Assembly (NCBI GenBank): GCA_038209965.1
Contig: JBBQXF010000119.1
Span: 1-14,423, forward strand
Length of the DNA stretch: 14,423 nt
Direction: 5' to 3'
DNA from: JALONO01 sp038209965
GTDB lineage: Bacteria > Bacteroidota > Bacteroidia > Cytophagales > Thermoflexibacteraceae
Shown in pieces: positions 7,875-14,423 of the stretch (position 1 is the stretch's first letter; each line of letters begins with the position of its first letter). The position numbers and the translations under genes are program-made. A model generated the notes under the pieces. That model searched no databases, was not told where the DNA came from, and worked only from the letters and a program-made list of their open reading frames with translations.

Positions 7875-9500
7875 ATGAAACTTATATATCTCATATTACT
7901 GGCAATGTCCTTGGCCTGGTCGAACTCATCGCTGGCGCAAGATCCAGTTATTACGCTTCAACTGCCCGAAGCAAGCCTGTGCATTGGCCAGAAGTACTTG
8001 GCTAGTTTTACCAGCAATGTGAACTCGGAAGCCTACTTGGTGCACATCAGCGACCAGAATGGCAGCTTTACCTCTTCTCTGACCGTAGCGGCGGCCACTG
8101 GCTTTATTGGCAGGCAGTCGGGCACTATTGAAGTCATCATCCCGGACAATGTGGTCTCGGGGGGTAACTACCGATTAAGGGCGGTAGCGGCGGTGAGCAA
8201 TTTTTTGACCATGCCCGGGCGGCCCAGTTCGCCGGTGACAGTGCGCAGCGCTCCCCCCGTCCAAATCATCATCGCCTCAGGTTCCAATATCATTTGCCCC
8301 GGCCAAGCGGTGGTTTTGCAGGCCATGACCCGCGCAACAGACGTCACTTGGTCCAATGGGGCCACCGGGCCAACCATTACCGTGACTAATCCAGGAAACT
8401 ACGCCGCTCAGACCCAAGGCGAGGGGTGTGCCCGCACCTCAAACAATATCGAGATTTCCTCCGGCCTGTTCAGCCAAGGGATCAACATTACCGTCAATGG
8501 GGCACTGGCACTTTGTGAAGGCAAGAGCGTGGAAATGAGCGTACCGTTGGCGGCTGGCTTAACGTACCAGTGGCGGCGCAACGGGCAAAATGTGGGCATT
8601 GTCAACAGCAATTCCCTGCGGGTGCAGCAACTGCCCGGCGAATATGATGTGGTGATTTCTTCGCCTTGCGGGAGCATTACCACGCCCAAACTGCTCGTGA
8701 GCCTCAAAGCCATTGTGCCCCCGCCCACTGTCAATCGGACCGAAATTACCCGGTGTGGCCCAGGCACTCTAAATTTGGTGGCCAGTGGGGGGGTGGAAGG
8801 CAACTATCGCTGGTTTGATGATGATTTTAACCAATTGGCTTCAGGGGGCAGCCGTTTTACCACGCCCAGTATATCCCGAAGCGGCAATGTATATGTTGCG
8901 CTGGAGGAATTTGGCTGTTTGAGCCAGCGGATCCGGATTGGGGTGCAAGTGAATCCTGCTACCATGCAAGCAGATGCCGGCCCGGATGTGAGCGTGATCC
9001 AAGGTGAACAAGTCCAGATGGAGGCCAAGGGACAACTGCTGGCCAACAATGCCATCGTGGCCACTGCCAATACGGAGAGCGGCTTTCGCTATCAATGGAC
9101 GCCCAGCAATGGCCTGAGCAACCCAACGTTAGCCAATCCGTTGGCCAGTCCACTCGAGACCATCACCTATACCGTGACTGTACGGGATGCCAATGGCTGT
9201 GAAGCACGCGACGAAGTGACCGTGACCGTGCGGCACGAGCTGAAAGTGCCCAATGGTTTTAGCCCCAATGCCGATGGGATCAACGATACTTGGGAAATCG
9301 GCAATATGGACACCCAGCCCGATGCCCAAGTGACGGTGTTTGACCGCTGGGGCCATCAAGTATTTGCCTCTGTCGGTTACCAGCAGCCCTGGGATGGCAC
9401 TTTCCAGAGCCGCACATTGCCCCAAGATGTTTATTTTTATGTGATTACCTACCAAAATGGCCGGGCGAGGTTAAAAGGACAACTCAATATTATCCGCTGA
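7875..9500 (+). CDS. Secreted Ig/PKD-like protein with type B (CHU_C) type IX sorting domain
   Basis: This is probably a surface or secreted protein delivered by the type IX secretion system; its own activity is unknown. The 541-residue product has a Sec signal peptide (cleavage likely after SLA, residues 19-21). A chain of beta-sandwich repeats with paired cysteines follows (for example CPGQAVVLQA, and YQWRRNGQNVGIVNSNSLRV resembling an Ig-like domain), then a PKD-like unit at about 362-452 with YQWTPSNGLSNP and ITYTVTVRDANGCEA. The last 86 residues (from 456) form the gliding-motility-associated C-terminal domain: LKVPNGFSPNADGINDTWEI, VTVFDRWGHQVF, PWDG and DVYFYVITY. No enzymatic motif was seen; adhesion or ligand binding is an inference. 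It is transcribed after a strong terminator, so it needs its own promoter, but none matching TAnnTTTG was found in 7761-7874. The next gene begins 77 bases downstream. Confidence 0.85.
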   Translation: MKLIYLILLAMSLAWSNSSLAQDPVITLQLPEASLCIGQKYLASFTSNVNSEAYLVHISDQNGSFTSSLTVAAATGFIGRQSGTIEVIIPDNVVSGGNYRLRAVAAVSNFLTMPGRPSSPVTVRSAPPVQIIIASGSNIICPGQAVVLQAMTRATDVTWSNGATGPTITVTNPGNYAAQTQGEGCARTSNNIEISSGLFSQGINITVNGALALCEGKSVEMSVPLAAGLTYQWRRNGQNVGIVNSNSLRVQQLPGEYDVVISSPCGSITTPKLLVSLKAIVPPPTVNRTEITRCGPGTLNLVASGGVEGNYRWFDDDFNQLASGGSRFTTPSISRSGNVYVALEEFGCLSQRIRIGVQVNPATMQADAGPDVSVIQGEQVQMEAKGQLLANNAIVATANTESGFRYQWTPSNGLSNPTLANPLASPLETITYTVTVRDANGCEARDEVTVTVRHELKVPNGFSPNADGINDTWEIGNMDTQPDAQVTVFDRWGHQVFASVGYQQPWDGTFQSRTLPQDVYFYVITYQNGRARLKGQLNIIR

Positions 9501-9577
9501 GGGCAACCCAAGTCTTGAGATAACGGGTTTTTTGCGGCAAAGTGGACAGTGATCAAATCGTTTGGGTAAATTTGAAG

Positions 9578-12500
9578 ATGAAAAAACGTTTCTCCCTAGT
9601 CATTTATTCCTTGATCTTTTTATCGGTGCTTGCTTGTCAAGGGCCGGCTACTCAGTTCAGTTTATTGCCTGCCGGGGACACTGGCATTGCTTTCGCCAAC
9701 CGAATCACCGAAAGCGATTCCATGAATATCCTAGACTTTGAATACATCTACAATGGGGGCGGGGTGGGCATCGGCGATTTTAACCAAGATGGCTTGATGG
9801 ATATTTATTTTACCGGCAACATGACCAGCAATGAACTGTACCTTAACCAAGGTAATTTTAAGTTCAAGGAAGTTGCCATGGAGGCTGGCGTGGGCGGGCA
9901 GCGGCGCTGGAGCTCAGGGGTAGCGGTGGTGGACATCAACAATGATCAACTGCCTGACCTCTATGTATGCGCCACCGTGCACAAAACACCCAAGCAACGG
10001 GCCAACCTGTTGTACGTAAACCAAGGGGTGCAGAAAAACGGGACTCCCCAATTCAAGGAAATGGCCGCCGATTATGGCATCGCCGATACCACCCACACGA
10101 CCAACGCCGCCTTTTTTGATTACGACAACGACGGCGATCTGGATTTGTACCTTCTGGTGAACCAAATGACCGGCACCACTTATCCGAACAAGTATCGCAA
10201 CAAGCTCACCGACGGAAGTGCCAGCACCAACGATCGCCTGTACCGCAATGACTGGGACAGCCTCAAGGGGCACGCGGTGTTTGTCGATGTGAGCAAAAGT
10301 GCCGGCATCAGGTACGAGGGCTTTGGCTTGGGTATCAACATTGCCGACATCAACCGTGATGGCTGGAAAGACATTTATGTGACCAATGACTACGTGACCA
10401 ACGACCTGCTCTACATCAACCAAAAAAATGGTACGTTCGTTAACATGGCCGACAGTTCATTCAAACACACTTGTTATTCGGCAATGGGCAACGACGTGGC
10501 TGACCTGAACAACGATGGTTTGGCCGATATTGTCGCACTGGACATGATGCCCCAGTACAACCTGCGTAAAAAACAGATGCTAGCAGCCAATAATTATAAT
10601 CATTATGTCAACAATGACCGCTTCGGCTATCAATATCAGTTTGTGCGCAATGTGCTCCAGTTGAACCAAGGCCTGCCAATTGGCAAAGACTACCCAGTGT
10701 TCAGCGAAATTTCACTGCTGGCTGGCGTGGCCGAAACCGACTGGAGCTGGTCGCCACTGGCTGCCGATCTGGACAACGATGGCTGGCGTGATCTACTCAT
10801 TACCAATGGATTCCCCAAAGATATCACCGACCGGGACTTTGCCAACTATCGGGCGGCCCACAGCAATTTGGCTTCCAAAGAAATGCTGCTCGATGAAATT
10901 CCCCGAGTGAAATTGCACAATTACGTTTTTCGGAACCGGGGAGACCTGACTTTTGAGAACAATACCGAAGCTTGGGGCTTTTCTACGCCCTCGTTTTCCA
11001 ATGGGGCGGCTTATGCTGATCTGGACAATGACGGCGATCTAGATTATATCGTCAACAATATAGATGATTCGGCCCATGTTTACCGCAACAACCTGATCGA
11101 GCAGAAAAAACCAGATAGCCATTATCTGCGAATTAAATTTGTGGGGAGCAACAAAAACACCGTTGGCCTAGGAGCATTTATCGAGCTGCACTACGGCCAA
11201 GGCCAGCAGCAGGTCTATGAACACTCGCCATACCGGGGCTATTTGTCCACTGTGGAAAATATCGCCCATTTTGGCTTGGGCAAAACCAAGGTCGTCGACG
11301 AAGTGAAAGTAATTTGGCCCGATGGTAAAGCGCAGGTGCTCACCAATGTGCCAGCCGACCAAGTGCTCACGGTGGACATCCGGCAGGCCCGGTTCGCTTC
11401 CCCCAATCCCGAAAAATTGGCCCCGTCGCTGTTTACCGATCGGTCCGATTCGCTCGGCTTGGGCATTGGCCATGACGAAATGGACGTCATCGATTTCAAC
11501 ATTCAGAAATTGTTGCCCCACAAATTTTCCCAATATGGCCCCGCATTGTCGGTCGGCGATGTCAACGGCGATGGCTTGGACGACCTGTTCATGGGTGGGG
11601 GAAATTACCGCAAAGGCCGTTTTTTGATCCAGCAGGCCAGCGGCCGGTTTGCCGAACAGGACTTGCTGCCGGGCAAAGCAGAGGAAAAAGTTTCGGAGGA
11701 CATGGGCACACTCCTGTTCGATGCCGATCGCGATGGTGATCTGGATCTGTACGTTGTCAGTGGGGGCTATGGGGTCAAGCCCGGCGAAGGGCAATACCAA
11801 GATCGGTTCTACGAAAACCGGGCAGGAAAATTTTATTTGCTGGCGAGCGCACTGCCCGAATTTTTTACCAGTGGCTCGTGCATCAAAGCCGCAGACTTTG
11901 ACCGCGACGGAGATCTGGATCTCTTCGTGGGTGGGCGCGTGAGTCCTGGCGAATACCCCAAGCCCGTGGGCAGTCACCTGCTGCGCAACGACTCCCAAGT
12001 TAGCCCAGCCAATGGCCCAACTGTTTGCAAGTTCACCGATGTGACAGCCCAAATGGCCCCTGCCCTGCAAAATCTTGGGCTGGTGTGCGATGCCCTCTGG
12101 ACCGACTATGACCAAGACGGCTGGCTGGATCTGTTATTGGCCGGGGAATTTATGCCGCTCACTTTTTTGCACAACGAAAAGGGGAAATTGGCCGCAACCG
12201 CCATCTCCGAACTTGCCAACAAAACTGGTTGGTGGAACAGCCTTGTTGGCGGTGATTTTGACAACGATGGTGATACCGACTACGTGGCCGGAAACTTGGG
12301 CCTCAATACATTGCTTCGTGCTTCGCCCCAGTTCCCGGTGCGGGTATATGCCAAAGATTTTGACAAAAATGATTTGTACGATGCCATTCCAGCGGCTTTT
12401 TTCAAGGCCGAGGACGGTTCGCTGCAAGAATTTCCTTTCTTTGGCCGGGAAGACATGATCAAGCAAATGGTGTCCTTCCGCATGAAATATCCCAAGTTCG

Positions 12501-13153
12501 CCCCCTTTGCCAGCGCCACCATGACTGATGTGCTGTCAGAAGAAGAGCGCAAGGACGCCCTGATCGTAGCGGCCAACTACATGGAAAGTGCTTATATGGA
12601 AAACCTAGGGAAGGGCAATTTTGCGATCCGTCCGTTGCCGTTGCAAGCCCAATTTGCCCCGATCTTCGGCCTCTTGGCCCATGATGCGGACGATGATGGA
12701 AATTTGGACATTGTGCTGATCGGTAATGATCATGGTGTGGAAGTGACGCAGGGGCGCATGGACGCGCTCAACGGGCTGGTGCTCGGGGGCGATGGCAAGG
12801 GGCAATTTAGTCCTGTCACCATGCAGCAGAGCGGTATTTTTGTCCCCGGGGATGCCAAAGCGTTGGTCACCCTGAAAACGGGTAAAGATGAGTATCTGCT
12901 CATTGCCTCCCAAAACCGGGGTAAATTGAAAGCATTTGGCCGTCGCCGATCCTGCCAAACCGTTGCCCTGCAAGCCAATGATGCCCATGCGATCATCAAG
13001 TTGGCCAATGGGCAGACCTGTCGCAAAGAATTTTATCATGGCACCTCATTTCTGTCCCAATCGGCCCGCCTATTGGAAATCCCCGATGGGGCAAGTAAAG
13101 TGGAAATAGTTGATTTTCAAGGTAATAAACGTGTAATAGCCCCAGCGCAATGA
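9578..13153 (+). CDS. CRTAC1-like lipoprotein: FG-GAP/VCBS repeats with ASPIC/UnbV domain
   Basis: This is a large extracytoplasmic lipoprotein of unknown biochemical role. The 1191-residue product opens MKKRFSLVIYSL with lipobox SVLAC, so the lipidated cysteine is residue 20. Calcium-loop repeats of the form DxDxDGxxD begin near residues 67, 119, 181, 257, 309, 397 and 481, and again at 661, 715, 773, 843, 893 and 1036, with a weaker DFDKNDLYD at 927. Between the two sets, at about 525-600, is an ASPIC/UnbV domain (GLGAFIELHYG, HSPYRGYLSTVENIAHFGLG, KVIWPDGKAQVLTNV). This suggests two beta-propellers around a central module. I chose the ATG at 9578 because it starts at the signal peptide; an in-frame GTG at 9542 adds 12 non-signal residues. 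Its TGA overlaps the start of the haloperoxidase gene (ATGA), indicating translational coupling. No type IX sorting domain is visible at its C-terminus. Confidence 0.92.
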   Translation: MKKRFSLVIYSLIFLSVLACQGPATQFSLLPAGDTGIAFANRITESDSMNILDFEYIYNGGGVGIGDFNQDGLMDIYFTGNMTSNELYLNQGNFKFKEVAMEAGVGGQRRWSSGVAVVDINNDQLPDLYVCATVHKTPKQRANLLYVNQGVQKNGTPQFKEMAADYGIADTTHTTNAAFFDYDNDGDLDLYLLVNQMTGTTYPNKYRNKLTDGSASTNDRLYRNDWDSLKGHAVFVDVSKSAGIRYEGFGLGINIADINRDGWKDIYVTNDYVTNDLLYINQKNGTFVNMADSSFKHTCYSAMGNDVADLNNDGLADIVALDMMPQYNLRKKQMLAANNYNHYVNNDRFGYQYQFVRNVLQLNQGLPIGKDYPVFSEISLLAGVAETDWSWSPLAADLDNDGWRDLLITNGFPKDITDRDFANYRAAHSNLASKEMLLDEIPRVKLHNYVFRNRGDLTFENNTEAWGFSTPSFSNGAAYADLDNDGDLDYIVNNIDDSAHVYRNNLIEQKKPDSHYLRIKFVGSNKNTVGLGAFIELHYGQGQQQVYEHSPYRGYLSTVENIAHFGLGKTKVVDEVKVIWPDGKAQVLTNVPADQVLTVDIRQARFASPNPEKLAPSLFTDRSDSLGLGIGHDEMDVIDFNIQKLLPHKFSQYGPALSVGDVNGDGLDDLFMGGGNYRKGRFLIQQASGRFAEQDLLPGKAEEKVSEDMGTLLFDADRDGDLDLYVVSGGYGVKPGEGQYQDRFYENRAGKFYLLASALPEFFTSGSCIKAADFDRDGDLDLFVGGRVSPGEYPKPVGSHLLRNDSQVSPANGPTVCKFTDVTAQMAPALQNLGLVCDALWTDYDQDGWLDLLLAGEFMPLTFLHNEKGKLAATAISELANKTGWWNSLVGGDFDNDGDTDYVAGNLGLNTLLRASPQFPVRVYAKDFDKNDLYDAIPAAFFKAEDGSLQEFPFFGREDMIKQMVSFRMKYPKFAPFASATMTDVLSEEERKDALIVAANYMESAYMENLGKGNFAIRPLPLQAQFAPIFGLLAHDADDDGNLDIVLIGNDHGVEVTQGRMDALNGLVLGGDGKGQFSPVTMQQSGIFVPGDAKALVTLKTGKDEYLLIASQNRGKLKAFGRRRSCQTVALQANDAHAIIKLANGQTCRKEFYHGTSFLSQSARLLEIPDGASKVEIVDFQGNKRVIAPAQ

Positions 13154-14423
13154 AACACTTTTTGTTTGGTAATTTAGTGTTGTGGACGATTGTATTTGGG
13201 TTTGCCCGATGTGACGGCCAAGCAGGCGAACTACGAAAAGTAGCCAAGGTCTATGCTTCGCCCGAAGATCCGAGCGTTGTCCACCACATGGTAAAGCAGG
13301 TGACGGAGGTGATAGTGTACGATATTTTTTCGCCGCCAGTGGCCAGCCGGATCTACGCCTACTCCAGTTTAGCCATGTACGAAGCTTTGCGGTTTCAGCG
13401 GGCCGGCACACCGTCCATTGCTGAAAAACTGAATGGTTTTGGCCCAATGCCCACTCCCCCAACTGGCCATACCCTGAATTTTGCCGTGGCCGGCCTCAAG
13501 GCTGCATTGACGGTGGTCGATAAAGTAACCTTCACCAAAGATTCCATTTTTGCCTTTGAAAAAGCGGTTTACCAAGAAATGCAGGCCCTTGGGGTTTCCG
13601 ATTCAGTGCTGGCCCAGTCCCAAGCCTTTGGCCAAGCCGTGGGCGAGGCGGTGCTGGCCCGCGCTGCCAAGGACAAATACAAGGAAACCAGGGGAATGCC
13701 GCGCTATACGGTGGTCAAAAGCCCGGATCGTTGGGAACCTACCTCGCCCGATTACCTGGACGCCATTGAGCCACATTGGGCCAAGATGCTCCCCTTGGCC
13801 CTTGACTCGGCCGGCCAATGCCGCCCACCGCGACACCTGCCCGTTAGCCAAAACAAGAACAGTGAGTTTTACCAGCAAGTGGAAGAAGTGTTCGCGCTGC
13901 GCAAGACCCTAACCAAGGAACAAGAAGCCATTGCTTACTTTTGGGATGATAACCCTGCCGTGTCGGAGCACAAAGGGCACTCGATGGTACTGTCCAAAAA
14001 AATGACCCCGGCCGGCCACTGGATGGCCATTGGTGGGTTGGCCGCCCAGCAATCAGGCGCCGATCAGGTAATAGCCGCCCAAGTATACGCCATGACCGCC
14101 ATTGCGCTACACGACGGTTTTATCGCCTGCTGGGACGAGAAATACCGCAGCCAATTGATTCGGCCGATCACAGTGATCAATGACTGGCTGGATCCCAAGT
14201 GGGAGCCATTCCTGCAAACACCGCCTTTTCCCGAGTACACCAGCGGGCACGGGGTAATTTCGGCTTCGGTGGCCACAGTGCTAACGGCAGTCATTGGCGA
14301 CAATGTTGCCTTTCGCGACACCACCGAGGTGGAGTATGGCCGACCGATCCGCCAGTTCAGTTCATTCCATCAAGCGGCTGAAGAAGCGTCGATCAGTCGC
14401 CTGTATGGGGGCATCCATTATCG
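13150..14423 (+). CDS. Vanadium-dependent haloperoxidase, PAP2 superfamily (3' end cut by window edge)
   Basis: The family uses vanadate and hydrogen peroxide to oxidise halides to hypohalous species that halogenate organic compounds; related PAP2 members are phosphatases. The visible 424 residues open with a signal-like segment (MKHFLFGNLVLWTIVFGF), implying export. All vanadate-pocket residues of the Curvularia chloroperoxidase have counterparts: K331 and R338 (KYRSQLIR), S365-G366-H367 (FPEYTSGHG), and R417 with H423 (SRLYGGIHY). The K-to-R spacing of 7 and R-to-H spacing of 6 equal those of that enzyme. Phe360, seven residues before H367, matches its Phe397, where bromoperoxidases have His. 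A possible lipobox at FARC (Cys21) has an Arg at -1 and is doubtful. The ATG overlaps the stop of the upstream lipoprotein gene, so the two are made together. The window ends two bases after Tyr424; only the C-terminal tail is missing. The substrate is unknown, and a phosphatase role is not excluded. Confidence 0.9.
   Translation, partial: MKHFLFGNLVLWTIVFGFARCDGQAGELRKVAKVYASPEDPSVVHHMVKQVTEVIVYDIFSPPVASRIYAYSSLAMYEALRFQRAGTPSIAEKLNGFGPMPTPPTGHTLNFAVAGLKAALTVVDKVTFTKDSIFAFEKAVYQEMQALGVSDSVLAQSQAFGQAVGEAVLARAAKDKYKETRGMPRYTVVKSPDRWEPTSPDYLDAIEPHWAKMLPLALDSAGQCRPPRHLPVSQNKNSEFYQQVEEVFALRKTLTKEQEAIAYFWDDNPAVSEHKGHSMVLSKKMTPAGHWMAIGGLAAQQSGADQVIAAQVYAMTAIALHDGFIACWDEKYRSQLIRPITVINDWLDPKWEPFLQTPPFPEYTSGHGVISASVATVLTAVIGDNVAFRDTTEVEYGRPIRQFSSFHQAAEEASISRLYGGIHY

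Noticed and set aside
9505..9533. Possible weak terminator after the Ig/CHU_C gene (AACCC...GGGTT then T-run)
   Set aside because: The stem has only five pairs around a 15-base loop; too weak to call.
9542..9577. GTG start at 9542 for the CRTAC1-like lipoprotein
   Set aside because: It would put 12 acidic or neutral residues before a normal lipoprotein signal peptide that starts at the ATG at 9578.
11168..12115. Antisense open frame of 315 codons opposite the CRTAC1-like gene
   Set aside because: Its sequence is the mirror of repeated Asp-rich loops (giving runs of Ile/Val and Gln), a typical shadow, with no start context or domain.
13790..13870. Possible frameshift in the haloperoxidase around CRPPRHLPVSQNKNSEFYQ
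   Set aside because: The frame continues cleanly into EFYQQVEEVFALRKTL and on to the active-site motifs; the segment is only a variable loop.

Overview
The window is a piece of a Bacteroidota chromosome, probably from the Cytophagales/Saprospirales/Chitinophagales part of the phylum. The evidence is a SusC/SusD pair, a protein ending in the CHU_C (type B) sorting domain of the type IX secretion system, an RpoC N-terminus typical of the phylum, and two exact copies of the Bacteroidota -7 promoter element TAnnTTTG (both read TACCTTTG). The coding GC content looks moderate, roughly one half. Genus cannot be decided from the sequence.

Left part, minus strand (1-2401): the first 448 codons of rpoC, cut by the window edge, preceded by tyrA (prephenate dehydrogenase). 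Each has a good housekeeping-type promoter just upstream of its start codon. It is unusual that the gene upstream of rpoC is tyrA and not rpoB. The divergent intergenic region 2402-2698 separates this housekeeping block from the rest and becomes very A/T-rich towards the susC side.

Right part, plus strand (2699-14423): susC (TonB-dependent outer-membrane transporter, 1068 aa) and susD (surface lipoprotein, 584 aa) form a two-gene unit that ends in two hairpins, the second a strong intrinsic terminator. Next comes a separate gene for a secreted Ig/PKD-like protein with a type IX sorting domain. It is followed by a 1191-aa lipoprotein with 13 clear FG-GAP/VCBS-type calcium loops and a central ASPIC/UnbV domain. 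The last gene overlaps it by four bases (ATGA) and encodes a vanadium-dependent haloperoxidase of the PAP2 superfamily, cut off just after its last active-site histidine.

Inferred function: SusCD would import an unknown ligand across the outer membrane, while the CRTAC1-like lipoprotein and the haloperoxidase act outside the cytoplasm as a translationally coupled pair. SusCD, VCBS/ASPIC protein and vanadium haloperoxidase is, from memory, a recurring set in this phylum, but its substrate and purpose are not established to my knowledge. No CRISPR array, RNA gene, insertion sequence or phage gene was seen.
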